A stretch of 35,275 bases of DNA from Kitasatospora xanthocidica (GCF_014656195.1 NZ_BNBY01000052.1:1-35275); one strand, 5' to 3'. Counted from the first letter of the stretch, positions 26,757-34,387 are shown. A program made the numbers and translations. Notes: generated by a model not told the origin, from the sequence alone.

Positions 26757-28228
26757 ATCTCCTCCGGGAGGATGCCGCGGGGCAGGACGAGGGTGAACAC
26801 CGCGCCGCCGCCCGGCGAGTTGGCGGCCTCGATGAGTCCGCCGTGCAGCCGGGCGTTCTCCTGGGCGATGGCGAGGCCCAGCCCGCTGCCCTCGGAGCGG
26901 GCCCGGGCCTTGTCGGCCTTGTAGAACCGGTCGAACAGGTGCGGCAGTTCGGCCGGCGGGATGCCCGGCCCGCGGTCGGTGACGGTGAGCAGCAGCAGCT
27001 CGCCGTCGGCCTCCCGCAGTCGCAGCCGTACGGGTGGCCGGCCGTGCCGCAGGGCGTTGCCGGCCAGGTTGGCGACGATGACGTCGAAGCGGCGCGGGTC
27101 GAGTTGTACGGGCAGGGCCGCGGGCAGGTCGAGTTCGACCTGGTCGCTCCAGCCGCGCAGGTCGACGGTCTCCCGGACGGCGGTGGCGGCGTCGATGGAC
27201 TCGGTGCGCAGCGGGGCGGCTCCGGCGTCGAGGCGGGAGATCTCGATGAGGTCGTTGACGAGCCGGGTGAGGCGGACGGTCTCGTTGCTGATCATGCGCA
27301 GGGCGGTCGCGGTGTCGGCCGGGAGGTGTTCGGCGTCCTCGTCGAGGATGTCGGTGACGGCGAGCATGGCGGCGAGCGGGGTGCGCAGTTCGTGCGAGAC
27401 GTCGGCGGCGAACCGCCGGCCCTGGGACTCGACGGCGCGCAGTTCCTCGATGGTGCCCTGGAGGGTGCGCGCGGTGTGGTTGAACGTCTTGGAGAGCTGG
27501 GCGAGTTCGTCGTGCCCGGTGACGGTGAGCCGGGTGTCGAGCCGGCCCTGGGCGAGGGCGTGGGCGGCGTCGCCCAGGGCCCGGACCGGCCGCAGCACCT
27601 GGCGGGCGGCGAGCAGGGCGAGCCCGGCGGCGAGGACCGCGGCGAACGCCCCGGCCCCGGCGGCGCCGGCCAGCAGCGCGTCGGCGGCGCTCTGCTCGCG
27701 GTCGAGCGGGAGGACGGCGTAGACGGTCAGGCCGGACGGGCCGCCCTTGGCGTAGGTCACGGGGACGCCGGCGGCGAGCCAGGGGTGGCCGTCGGCGCTG
27801 AAGCGCTGGAACGCGGCGCGGCCGCCGTCGACGGTGCGCCGCAGCGCCGGCGGGACGTCGACGGGCTGGGCCCAGGCGGAGTGCTCGGTGCCGTAGGCGG
27901 CCAGGACGTGCCAGTCGCGGAAGCCGCCGGTGCCGGACAACTCGGCGGCCAGGACGTCGAGTTCGGACTGGGTCGGCGGGAAGGGCAGGGCCGGGGCGCG
28001 GACGTCGATGCGGCGGCGCAGCTCGTCCAGGGTGGTGTCCTGGGTGAGGTCGAGGGTGGAGTTGGTCGCGGCCCGGTAGGTGAGCGCGGCGGTGGCGAGC
28101 GCACTCAGGGCGGCGACGGCGACGAAGGCCACCAGCAGCCGCGGGCGCAGCCCGGCGACGGCGCGGCGCAGCCGGACCAGCCGGGGAGTGCGTGGCTCCG
28201 GGCGCTCGGACGGGGGCGGGGTGCTCAC
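26753..28228 (-). CDS. Membrane sensor histidine kinase (HAMP, HisKA, HATPase)
   Basis: 491 residues from the GTG at 28228, which overlaps the stop of a 57-residue ORF (GTGA); a longer open frame up to 28429 lacks support. TM1 about 31-49 (LLVAFVAVAALSALATAAL), an extracytoplasmic sensor of ~135 residues, TM2 about 188-210 (ALLAGAAGAGAFAAVLAAGL), HAMP (RQVLRPVRALGDAAHALAQG), then the H-box DVSHELRTPLAA with phospho-acceptor His279, N-box NLAGNALRHG, G1 DRGPGIP, F-box LFDRFYKAD and G2 GSGLGLAIAQ. All catalytic motifs are intact. The lipoprotein gene follows with a GTGA overlap. What is missing is a response regulator: the gene in front is only 57 codons and no regulator of the OmpR type is in the window. 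Confidence 0.94.
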   Translation of the reverse strand: MSTPPPSERPEPRTPRLVRLRRAVAGLRPRLLVAFVAVAALSALATAALTYRAATNSTLDLTQDTTLDELRRRIDVRAPALPFPPTQSELDVLAAELSGTGGFRDWHVLAAYGTEHSAWAQPVDVPPALRRTVDGGRAAFQRFSADGHPWLAAGVPVTYAKGGPSGLTVYAVLPLDREQSAADALLAGAAGAGAFAAVLAAGLALLAARQVLRPVRALGDAAHALAQGRLDTRLTVTGHDELAQLSKTFNHTARTLQGTIEELRAVESQGRRFAADVSHELRTPLAAMLAVTDILDEDAEHLPADTATALRMISNETVRLTRLVNDLIEISRLDAGAAPLRTESIDAATAVRETVDLRGWSDQVELDLPAALPVQLDPRRFDVIVANLAGNALRHGRPPVRLRLREADGELLLLTVTDRGPGIPPAELPHLFDRFYKADKARARSEGSGLGLAIAQENARLHGGLIEAANSPGGGAVFTLVLPRGILPEEM

Positions 28229-28398
28229 AGCGACCCGGCGCGGCCGGAGTGGCCGGACCGGCCGTAGCGGGGCGCGGCCGGGACGCGGTCCGCCGCGCCC
28301 GACGCCCAGGCGCGCACGTCGCGCCCGCGTCGGCGCGGGACTGGTGCCGACGCCTCGCGTTCGGAGTCGTCGTCCTCGATCAGCGGTACCCGTGCCAT
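28225..28398 (-). CDS. 57-residue ORF coupled to the kinase, possible response-regulator remnant
   Basis: 57 residues, ATG at 28398, stop overlapping the kinase GTG (GTGA) exactly where a response regulator gene normally ends. It starts MARVPLIEDDDSERE, which resembles the first strand and acidic pair of OmpR-type receivers (MARVLLIEDD...), then turns into an Arg/Pro/Ala-rich disordered tail (PRRRGRDVRAWASG, RYGRSGHSGRAG) with no fold. It could be the head of a regulator after an internal deletion, or a genuine small disordered protein; MARVPLI also begins some carboxymuconolactone decarboxylase-like proteins, so the resemblance alone is not decisive. A GATACT -10 box 7 bp before the ATG suggests a leaderless transcript for the whole operon. 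Confidence 0.5.
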   Translation of the reverse strand: MARVPLIEDDDSEREASAPVPRRRGRDVRAWASGAADRVPAAPRYGRSGHSGRAGSL

Positions 28399-28405
28399 GC
28401 CGGTA

Positions 28406-28411
28406 AGTATC
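28406..28411 (-). promoter_or_regulatory. Candidate -10 box of the small ORF-kinase-lipoprotein operon
   Basis: GATACT on the - strand, separated by 7 bp from the ATG at 28398, as in leaderless genes; no ribosome-binding site lies in that gap. The -35 is not clear. Confidence 0.35.
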
Positions 28412-28488
28412 CCGCCCCCACCTGCGCAAACGCAGCCGGGGGCACCGGTGGGAGGGCCCGGTCGGCCGAGCCGGCCCGGCGGGCCGTT

Positions 28489-29115
28489 TCAGGACGGGTG
28501 GGAGTCCGTGGTGAGCGCGGTCAGCAGGGGCTCCAGGAAGCGCCGTTCGAGCCTGCCCGGCGGCAGCTGTTCGGGTTCGACGTAGCTCTGGGCCAGCCCG
28601 CCCTCGCGGATCGCGATCAGCAGCCGGGCGACTTCGTCCGGGTCGGCGGTGAGGGTGCGGCCGGCCCGGGCGAGGTGGTCGGTGAGGGCGCGGGCCAGCT
28701 GGGTGCGCAGCCGGGCGTCGTGCCGGGCGAGCACCCAGGCGGCCTGCGGATCGCGGATGGCGTGCAGGGTGAACTCGGTGCTGACCAGGTACCAGTCACG
28801 TTCGGCCGGTTCGACCTCGCAGAGGACGTCGACCAGTGCCTGCACGGTGAGGTCCTCGGTGGCGATCGAGTCGACCAGCTCGGTCATCCGCCGCAGGATG
28901 CGGTCGCTGTGCTCGTCGAACAGCGCGAGGAACAGCTCCTCCTTGCTGCTGAAGTTGGAGTAGAACGCGCCCCGGGTGTAGCCGGCCCGCTCGCAGATCT
29001 GCTCGATGCTGGCGGCGCGGAACCCGTACTCGGCGAAGGTCTCCAGCGCCGCCTGGAGCAGGGCCGCGCGGGTGCGCGGGCGTCGCTTGGTCTCACCCTT
29101 GGGCATCGGTGGCAT
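28489..29115 (-). CDS. TetR/AcrR-family transcriptional repressor
   Basis: 208 residues (ATG at 29115; a second ATG at 29106 is equally possible). The N-terminal helix-turn-helix is typical: RAALLQAALETFAEYGFRAA, SIEQICERAGYTRGAFYSNF, SSKEELFLALFDEH. The rest is the helical ligand-binding and dimerisation domain, with no readable ligand. It is divergent from the class II aldolase gene across an 89-bp gap packed with palindromes overlapping that gene's promoter, so it is the probable repressor of the aldolase/reductase operon and of itself. Confidence 0.92.
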   Translation of the reverse strand: MPPMPKGETKRRPRTRAALLQAALETFAEYGFRAASIEQICERAGYTRGAFYSNFSSKEELFLALFDEHSDRILRRMTELVDSIATEDLTVQALVDVLCEVEPAERDWYLVSTEFTLHAIRDPQAAWVLARHDARLRTQLARALTDHLARAGRTLTADPDEVARLLIAIREGGLAQSYVEPEQLPPGRLERRFLEPLLTALTTDSHPS

Positions 29116-29155
29116 CCCGGTTCACTCGGACGGCGGCCGGTCTTGCTGTGTGGCC

Positions 29156-29194
29156 GTATCGGATCCATTGTCGTATCGGATACAGCATTGTATC
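29156..29194. promoter_or_regulatory. TetR operator cluster in the divergent promoter
   Basis: GTATCGGATCC at 29156-29166 and GTATC-G-GATAC (perfect palindrome) at 29173-29183 are near copies 17 bp apart; the second overlaps GATACA-GCAT-TGTATC (perfect, 29179-29194). Together they cover the aldolase promoter, the expected place for repression by the adjacent TetR protein. Confidence 0.65.
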
Positions 29195-29196
29195 TT
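29168..29196 (+). promoter_or_regulatory. Promoter of the aldolase-reductase operon
   Basis: TTGTCG (29168-29173), 17-bp spacer, TATCTT (29191-29196). Transcription would start near 29203, essentially at the ATG at 29205, giving a leaderless or nearly leaderless mRNA; there is no ribosome-binding site before the ATG. Confidence 0.6.
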
Positions 29197-29204
29197 CTGG
29201 GCCC

Positions 29205-30038
29205 ATGAGCATCCCTCCGCCTTCCGGTGCGGGCACTCCGCTGCCCGCCGCGCTCGCCGCCGCCGTCGGACCGCTGCCGTCCGGCGTCACCCTGCCGATG
29301 CCGCCGAGCTTCGACTCGCCGGCCGCCGAACGCCGGTACCGCAAGGAACAACTCGCCGCCGGATTCCGGCTGTTCGGACGGTTCGGCTTCTCCGAGGGGG
29401 TGGCCGGGCACATCACCGTGCGCGATCCGGAGCACCCCGACCGCTTCTGGGTGAACCCGTTCGGGATGCCCTTCAGCATGATCAAGGCGTCCGACCTGAT
29501 CCTGGTCGACCACGAGGGCACCCTGCTGCACGGCGACCGGCCGGTGAACCGGGCCGCCTTCGTGATCCACTCCCAGGTGCACGCGGCCCGCCCGGACGCG
29601 GTCGCCGCCGCCCACGCGCACTCGCTGCACGGCAAGGCCTTCTCCAGCCTCGGCCTCACCCTCGACCCGCTCACCCAGGACGCCTGCGCGTTCTTCGAGG
29701 ACCACGGGCTGTACAGCGACTACCGCGGCGTGGTGAACGAGGTCGACGAGGGCAAGCGGGTCGCGGCCGCGCTCGGCACCAACAAGGCGGTGATCCTGCA
29801 GAACCACGGGCTGCTGACCGTCGGGCAGTCGGTCGCCGAGGCGGTCTGGTGGTTCGTCACGATGGAGCGCTCCTGCCAGGCCCAGCTGCTCGCCATGGCG
29901 GCCGGCACCCCGAAGCACATCGACCGGGAGACCGCCCTGATCACCCGCGGACAGGTCGGCAGCCACCTGGCCGGCTGGTTCCAGGCGCAGCCGCTGTTCG
30001 AGCAGATCGCCGCGAGCGACCCGGACCTGGTCGGCTGA
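29205..30038 (+). CDS. Class II aldolase/adducin-family protein
   Basis: 277 residues from ATG at 29205. Class II aldolase fold: FGFSEGVAGHITVRDP near the N-terminus, the phosphate/active-site loop NPFGMPFSMIKASDLI, the zinc ligands in AAHAHSLHGKAF (HxH) and a third His in AVILQNHGLLTVG. Members include L-fuculose- and L-ribulose-phosphate enzymes, but this longer, decorated type is common in actinobacteria, where the substrate is usually unknown. It starts an operon with a ketopantoate reductase-like gene 4 bp downstream and is divergent from a TetR gene, suggesting an inducible pathway for a small carbonyl or sugar-derived compound (inference). Confidence 0.9.
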   Translation: MSIPPPSGAGTPLPAALAAAVGPLPSGVTLPMPPSFDSPAAERRYRKEQLAAGFRLFGRFGFSEGVAGHITVRDPEHPDRFWVNPFGMPFSMIKASDLILVDHEGTLLHGDRPVNRAAFVIHSQVHAARPDAVAAAHAHSLHGKAFSSLGLTLDPLTQDACAFFEDHGLYSDYRGVVNEVDEGKRVAAALGTNKAVILQNHGLLTVGQSVAEAVWWFVTMERSCQAQLLAMAAGTPKHIDRETALITRGQVGSHLAGWFQAQPLFEQIAASDPDLVG

Positions 30039-30042
30039 TCGG

Positions 30043-31104
30043 GTGCGCCGGGAACCACGGGTCGCGGCCTCACGGGACGCGGCCGTCGGAGCACCACGGA
30101 TCGCGGTCCTCGGCGCCGGCAGCGTCGGCTGCCACCTCGGCGGCATGCTGGCCGCCGCGGCGGAGGTCACGCTGATCGGACGGCCGGCGGCGATGGCGGA
30201 GGTCGAACGGGACGGGCTGACGCTGACCGGCCCCGGCCCGGCGCGGCGGGAGGTGCGGGGGCTGACCGTCGCCACCGGGGCGGCGGCCGCGGCGGCGGCG
30301 GACTTCGTGCTGGTGACGGTCAAGTCCGCCGACACCCGCACCGCCGCCCGCGAACTGGCCGGACACCTCGCACCCGGCGCGGTCGTGATCAGCTTCCAGA
30401 ACGGCCTGCACAACCCGGAGGTGCTGCGGGCCGAGCTGCCGGGCCACCGGGTGCTCGCCGGGATGGTCCCGTACAACGTGGTGCGCAGCGGTCCGGCCGC
30501 CGTCCACCAGGGCAGCGGCGGCGCGCTGATGGTCGAGTCCGCCCCGGTGGCCCGGCCGTTCGCGGCGGCGGCCCGGGCCGGCGGGCTCCGGCTGGAGCTG
30601 CGCGCCGACATGCCCGCGGTGCAGGCCGCGAAGCTGCTGATGAACCTGAACAACGCGGTGAACGCGCTGTCCGGCCTGCCGCTGCGCGAGCAGCTCGGCA
30701 CCCGGGCGTACCGGGCCTGTCTGGCCCGGTGCCAGCGGGAGGCGCTCGCCGCCTTCGGTGCGGCGGGCATCGCGCCCGCCCGGCTCGGCCCGGTGCCGCC
30801 GCGCTGGACGCCCCTGCTGCTCGGGCTGCCCGACGCGCTCTTCCGCCGGGTGGCCGCCGCGAGCCTGCGGATCGACGCCAAGGCCCGCTCGTCGATGTGG
30901 GAGGACCTCGAACGCGGCCGTCCGACCGAGATCGACTCGCTCCAGGGCGAGGTGATCGCGCTCGCCGCCCGGTACGGCCTGCCGGCGCCGGCCAACACCC
31001 GGCTGGCCGCGCTGGTCCGGGAGGCCGAGCGGGCCGGCCCGGGCGCGGCGCGGCGGTGGCCGGGCCCGGAGCTGCTGGCGGCGCTGGACCGGGGTGATGC
31101 TTGA
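30043..31104 (+). CDS. Ketopantoate reductase (PanE/ApbA)-family dehydrogenase
   Basis: 353 residues from GTG at 30043, four bases after the aldolase stop. An N-terminal Rossmann fold begins at IAVLGAGSVGCHLGGMLA (GxGxxG) and includes DFVLVTVKSADT and the conserved SFQNGLHN; the helical C-terminal domain has the family's AAKLLMNLNNAVNALSGL (Lys and Asn of the active site) and SSMWEDLERGRPTEIDSLQG. The reaction is NAD(P)H-dependent reduction of a 2-oxo acid such as 2-dehydropantoate. Because it is in a TetR-controlled operon with an aldolase, the pair may use a different oxo acid rather than serve housekeeping pantothenate synthesis. Its stop codon overlaps a TTGACA box of the next gene's promoter. 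Confidence 0.9.
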   Translation: MRREPRVAASRDAAVGAPRIAVLGAGSVGCHLGGMLAAAAEVTLIGRPAAMAEVERDGLTLTGPGPARREVRGLTVATGAAAAAAADFVLVTVKSADTRTAARELAGHLAPGAVVISFQNGLHNPEVLRAELPGHRVLAGMVPYNVVRSGPAAVHQGSGGALMVESAPVARPFAAAARAGGLRLELRADMPAVQAAKLLMNLNNAVNALSGLPLREQLGTRAYRACLARCQREALAAFGAAGIAPARLGPVPPRWTPLLLGLPDALFRRVAAASLRIDAKARSSMWEDLERGRPTEIDSLQGEVIALAARYGLPAPANTRLAALVREAERAGPGAARRWPGPELLAALDRGDA

Positions 31105-31130
31105 CAGACTCAACCTTTCAGGCCTAGCGT
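31101..31130 (+). promoter_or_regulatory. Strong promoter of the MDMPI-type gene
   Basis: Perfect TTGACA (31101-31106), 18-bp spacer, TAGCGT (31125-31130), start near 31137. The -35 contains the stop codon of the preceding gene. Confidence 0.7.
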
Positions 31131-31151
31131 CGCCCCCGATTGCTTCACGTA

Positions 31152-31177
31152 CTGAAACATCCGGCTGAAACATCCGG
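31152..31177 (+). repeat. Tandem 13-bp direct repeat in the leader of the MDMPI-type gene
   Basis: CTGAAACATCCGG twice back to back, 15 bp after the predicted transcription start and 37 bp before the ATG; just left of it is TTCA-CGTAC-TGAA. It could be a protein-binding site in the leader or a slipped-strand duplication. Confidence 0.8.
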
Positions 31178-31214
31178 CGCCGCCGCGAGCCCCGCACCCC
31201 TGGAGACACCGCCC

Positions 31215-31973
31215 ATGACCCCCCTCGACCACGGCGCGGCCGTCGCCGCCGAGACCGCCCGCTTCGTCGCCGCCGTGGACCGGGCCGACCCCGCGCTGCC
31301 GGTGCCCAGCTGCCCGGACTGGACCCTCGCCGACCTCGTCCGCCACGCCGGCAGCGTCCAGCGCTGGTTCACCGTCCTGCTCCGGCAGCGGATCCAGGAG
31401 CCCCCGCGCAGCCGCGACGTCGACCTGAAGCTGCCCGAACTCCCCGAGGACTACCCGGCCTGGCTCGCCGACTCCGCCGCACAGGCCGCCGCCGCCTTCG
31501 CGGAGACCGACCTCGACGCCCCGATGTGGGCCTGGGGCGCCGACCAGCACGCCCGCTTCTGGGTGCGCCGGATGCTGTTCGAGACCCTCGTCCACCGCGT
31601 CGACGCCGAACTCGCCCTCGGCCGCACCGCGGACGTGGAGCCCACCCTCGCCGCGGACGGCGTCGACGAGTTCCTGACCAACCTGCCCTTCGCCACCCTG
31701 TTCGCCCCGCACACCGCCGAACTGCGCGCCGAGCACCGCACCATCCGCTTCACCCGCACCGACGGCGACGGCGACTGGCTGGTCCGGCTGCGGCCCGACG
31801 GCTTCGCCCTCGACCGGGACGCCGACGACACCCCCGCCGACGCCACCCTCCGGGCCGGCGCCGCCGACCTGCTGCTGCTCCTCTACGGCCGCCTCGACCG
31901 CACCGCGCCCGGCATCCAGGCCTCCGGCGACGAGGACCTGCTGGCCCACTGGTTCGCCCACTCGGCCTTCTGA
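31215..31973 (+). CDS. Maleylpyruvate isomerase-family (mycothiol-dependent, DinB-like) protein
   Basis: 252 residues from ATG at 31215, with GGAG nine bases before it; an upstream in-frame start at 31140 would cut through the leader repeats. It has the MDMPI_N layout: the helix HGAAVAAETARFVAAVDRAD, then VPSCPDWTLADLVRHAGSVQRW, where the His of LVRHAG is a metal ligand of the DinB-like fold, and WVRRMLFETLVHRVDAELALG supplies the others (ETLVHRVDAE). The C-terminal ~80 residues (IRFTRTDGDGDWLVRLRPDG and DATLRAGAADLLLLLYGR) fit the MDMPI C-terminal domain. The family uses mycothiol and divalent metal for isomerisation or thiol transfer; the substrate is not known here. Driven by a near-consensus promoter. 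Confidence 0.88.
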   Translation: MTPLDHGAAVAAETARFVAAVDRADPALPVPSCPDWTLADLVRHAGSVQRWFTVLLRQRIQEPPRSRDVDLKLPELPEDYPAWLADSAAQAAAAFAETDLDAPMWAWGADQHARFWVRRMLFETLVHRVDAELALGRTADVEPTLAADGVDEFLTNLPFATLFAPHTAELRAEHRTIRFTRTDGDGDWLVRLRPDGFALDRDADDTPADATLRAGAADLLLLLYGRLDRTAPGIQASGDEDLLAHWFAHSAF

Positions 31974-32026
31974 CCCCGGCGCCCCGGTTCCCGCACCACC
32001 ACCGACACCAGCAGCACCGCCGCGCA

Positions 32027-32052
32027 CGCGCCCGCTTCAGGGCACGGGCGCG
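32027..32052. terminator. Hairpin after the MDMPI-type gene
   Basis: CGCGCCCG (32027-32034) pairs with CGGGCGCG (32045-32052) over a 10-nt loop, 54 bp beyond the stop. A second inverted repeat follows at 32060-32087 (TCGCGCACG / CGTGCGCGA, 10-nt loop). Probable terminator pair before the next gene. Confidence 0.5.
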
Positions 32053-32180
32053 GCGGCGTTCGCGCACGGAACAGAACGCGTGCGCGACGAGGACAAGTGG
32101 ACTCTTCCCGCACGGACATGATGGCCCGGCAGATCGGAGCCGACCGGGTTCCGGTCATCCCACGCCATCCACGAGGAACC

Positions 32181-33086
32181 GTGTTCACCAGGACCCACTC
32201 CGCACTCCTGTCCCTGACCGCCGCCACCGCCCTGCTCCTCCCCCTGGCCGGCACCGCCGCCGCCTCCGGCGCGACCCCGACAGTGGTGCACCAGGCCCAA
32301 CCGGCCGCCGCGCAGCGGGCCGCGACCCAGCAGAGCTGGCCGATCATCGACTGGGACATCACCGGCATTACCAACGGCAGCGGCGAGCACGCCAACCGCT
32401 ACTGGAACCTGATCGACGCCATCCACCGCAACAGCTACGGCGACGCGACCGGCGCCGACAGTGGGATGGTCCAGCAGACCACCCGGAACACCAACCGGCT
32501 GATCCAGGTGCGGGTGCGGAACGCGGGAGCCGACCTCGTCTCCGTCTACCTGTGGGCCGACAACCTCTACGTCGCGGGCTTCTACTCCCCCGCGGCCAAC
32601 CAGCACTGGGCCTTCCAGGACGGCCGGCAGCTGCAGTTCCAGAGCGACCTCGGCGTCCAGGTGCGCCTCATGCCGCGCACCGGCAGCTACCTCAACATCA
32701 ACGGCGGCCCGACCCGCGAGAACCTCTACCTGGGCTCCAACAACATCTTCAACGCGATGCGGGACCTCTACAACGTCCCCCAGTGGGACGAGGTCCGCGT
32801 CGACCGCGGCATGCTGATGGCCATCACCATCTTCTCCGAGGCCGCCCGGTTCGGGCCGATCCTCAACCGCGTCCACGGCAACATCGAGCGCTACACCGCC
32901 AACCAGCTGAGCGTCGACTACCGCGACATGGAGAACCAGTGGGGCGCGCTCTCCCGGGCCGCGCACGCCTGGCGCCAGGGCCAGCCGGCCTCGGTGCACC
33001 TGATCGGCAACAACGTCACGAGCTTCGACCAGCTGCGCCGCGTGGTCGGCTTCGTCGAGCTGCACGGCTCGGAGGCGCTGCTGTAG
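32181..33086 (+). CDS. Secreted type 1 ribosome-inactivating protein homologue (rRNA N-glycosylase family)
   Basis: 301 residues from GTG at 32181, with GAGG four bases before it; an earlier in-frame ATG (32097) has no such site and would bury the signal peptide. The N-terminus is a Sec signal (FTRTHSALLSLTAATALLLPLAGTAAAS). The mature part has the full catalytic set of the ricin A-chain/shiga-type fold: Tyr130 (LYVAGFY), Tyr183 (ENLYLG), Glu220 and Arg223 in IFSEAARF, and Trp254 in ENQWGALS; the spacings Glu-Arg (3) and Arg-Trp (31) equal those of ricin. The family removes one adenine from the sarcin-ricin loop of large-subunit rRNA. Bacterial type 1 homologues exist in Streptomyces (for example in S. 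coelicolor). There is no B chain and no immunity gene is evident next to it. A 16-bp hairpin ends the gene. Confidence 0.92.
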   Translation: MFTRTHSALLSLTAATALLLPLAGTAAASGATPTVVHQAQPAAAQRAATQQSWPIIDWDITGITNGSGEHANRYWNLIDAIHRNSYGDATGADSGMVQQTTRNTNRLIQVRVRNAGADLVSVYLWADNLYVAGFYSPAANQHWAFQDGRQLQFQSDLGVQVRLMPRTGSYLNINGGPTRENLYLGSNNIFNAMRDLYNVPQWDEVRVDRGMLMAITIFSEAARFGPILNRVHGNIERYTANQLSVDYRDMENQWGALSRAAHAWRQGQPASVHLIGNNVTSFDQLRRVVGFVELHGSEALL

Positions 33087-33103
33087 CCGCCCCCGGAGAC
33101 ACA

Positions 33104-33147
33104 CCGCTGAGCCTGGGCCCGGGTACCTCCCGGCCCAGGCTCAGCGG
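33104..33147. terminator. Strong hairpin terminator after the RIP gene
   Basis: Perfect 16-bp stem CCGCTGAGCCTGGGCC / GGCCCAGGCTCAGCGG with a 12-nt loop, starting 18 bp after the stop codon. Confidence 0.85.
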
Positions 33148-33170
33148 CGTCTCCAGCTCTCGCCCACTTG

Positions 33171-33358
33171 TATAGTCAGGTTCTGGCCGGATGCACACAT
33201 GCCGTGCTAGCTTCGCCTCCGCGGCGTGATCATCAGCGTCGAGCACGGGGGGAAAGTCCGGTTTTGAGCCGGTTATTTGGCATGCCGTCAGACAGGTCTC
33301 ACTTCCCCTTGTCGATCAGCCGCCCCGAGCGCGAGCAGTATCTACAAGTGGAGGACGG
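33171..33358 (+). promoter_or_regulatory. Promoter and long leader of the second TauD-family gene
   Basis: TATAGT at 33171-33176 is a near-consensus -10 in a GC-rich region, predicting a start around 33183 and a leader of about 175 nt; TAGCTT at 33208-33213 is an alternative. No good -35 precedes either. The leader holds a less GC-rich part (33250-33280, GTTTTGAGCCGG and GGTTATTTGGC) but I recognise no riboswitch. Confidence 0.4.
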
Positions 33359-34303
33359 ATGTCTTTCGTCAGCACGATCCCGGTTCCCGACGAGAGCTAC
33401 CGGGTGTTCTCCCCGGCCGCCCAGGCGGAGGTGGCCGGGTACGTGAAGCGGCTGGCCGACGGGCTGGCGGGGCGGCGGATCGACACCCTCGGGGTGGACC
33501 CGGCGGCGGTGCCGCTGTTCGCCGCCGAGGTCGAGGCCACCCGGGCGACCATCGACTCCGGGGCGCACTTCGTGCTCTACGAGCGGATCGACGGGGTCAC
33601 CACCATCCTCGAACAGGGCGTCCTCGCCTGGGTGCTGGGCAACCTGCTGGGCGTGCCGACGGTGCAGAACTCCGAGGGCTGGAAGGTCATCGAGGTCTAC
33701 GACCGCGGGGTGGGCACCATCGAGGGCGGGGTGCGCTACCACCAGACCAGACAGGGCGCCTACGTCCACAACGACGCGACCGCCGACCCCGACCCGATCG
33801 ACTACCTGCTGCTGTCCTGCGTGCGCGACGCCCTGGTCGGCGGCGAGAGCATCCTGATCGACGCGGCGACGGTGCACCGCAAGCTGCTCGACCACCCGGA
33901 CGTCCTGGCCGTCCTGGAGGGCGACTTCTGGTTCGAGAACCGCGGCATGGCCGAGGACCAGCGGCTCTTCCGCGCCCCGATCATCGGCTACGACGCCGTC
34001 GGCAAGCCGCTGATCAAGTACTTCCGGGTGTACATGGAGGCCGCGCACGCCAAGGCCGGGGAGCCGATGACGGACGAACAGGTCCGCGCCCTGGACTTCC
34101 TGGACACGCTGCTGGACCAGACCCCGGTGCAGTACCGGCTGCGGCTGGAGCCGGGCCAGAGCCTGGTCCAGGCCGACGAGCGCTTCCTGCACACCCGCAC
34201 CGCCTTCCACGACCGGTTCCCCGCGCGGGTCGTCGACCCGGCGACCGACCGGGCCGAGGACGTCAACCGGTTCATGTTCCGGATCTGGTCCAACCGCGCC
34301 TGA
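33359..34303 (+). CDS. TauD/TfdA-family Fe(II)/2-oxoglutarate-dependent oxygenase
   Basis: 314 residues from ATG at 33359, with GGAGGA four bases before it. Iron ligands: His137 and Asp139 (YVHNDA, HxD) and distal His278 in DERFLHTRTAFHD, which matches the family's LHGRTAF; a C-terminal Arg (NRFMFRIW) would bind 2-oxoglutarate. The sequence is only distantly like the hydroxylase at the left end of the window, which uses HxE. An internal stretch (VLYERIDGVTTILEQGVLA, GVRYHQTRQGAYVHND) is characteristic of small-molecule hydroxylases but I cannot name a substrate. It is followed by a DMT permease on the same strand, so the two may be a make-and-export or uptake-and-use pair. It lies 18 kb from the NRPS operon, so membership in that pathway is unsupported. 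Confidence 0.88.
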   Translation: MSFVSTIPVPDESYRVFSPAAQAEVAGYVKRLADGLAGRRIDTLGVDPAAVPLFAAEVEATRATIDSGAHFVLYERIDGVTTILEQGVLAWVLGNLLGVPTVQNSEGWKVIEVYDRGVGTIEGGVRYHQTRQGAYVHNDATADPDPIDYLLLSCVRDALVGGESILIDAATVHRKLLDHPDVLAVLEGDFWFENRGMAEDQRLFRAPIIGYDAVGKPLIKYFRVYMEAAHAKAGEPMTDEQVRALDFLDTLLDQTPVQYRLRLEPGQSLVQADERFLHTRTAFHDRFPARVVDPATDRAEDVNRFMFRIWSNRA

Positions 34304-34387
34304 TCCCAGGCGCGTCGCCCCACCGGCGACGCGCCGCCCAAACGACAGCGCGCAGCCCACCGGCAAAGGAACGACGGTACCCCCACT

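Noticed and set aside
28430..28488. GC-rich inverted repeats between the TetR gene and the small ORF
   Set aside because: Pairings are short and interrupted; I could not define one clear stem and do not call a terminator there.
31750..33175. Arg/Pro-rich frames overlapping the MDMPI and RIP genes on both strands
   Set aside because: Shadows; the real frames hold the signal peptide, catalytic RIP residues and MDMPI motifs.
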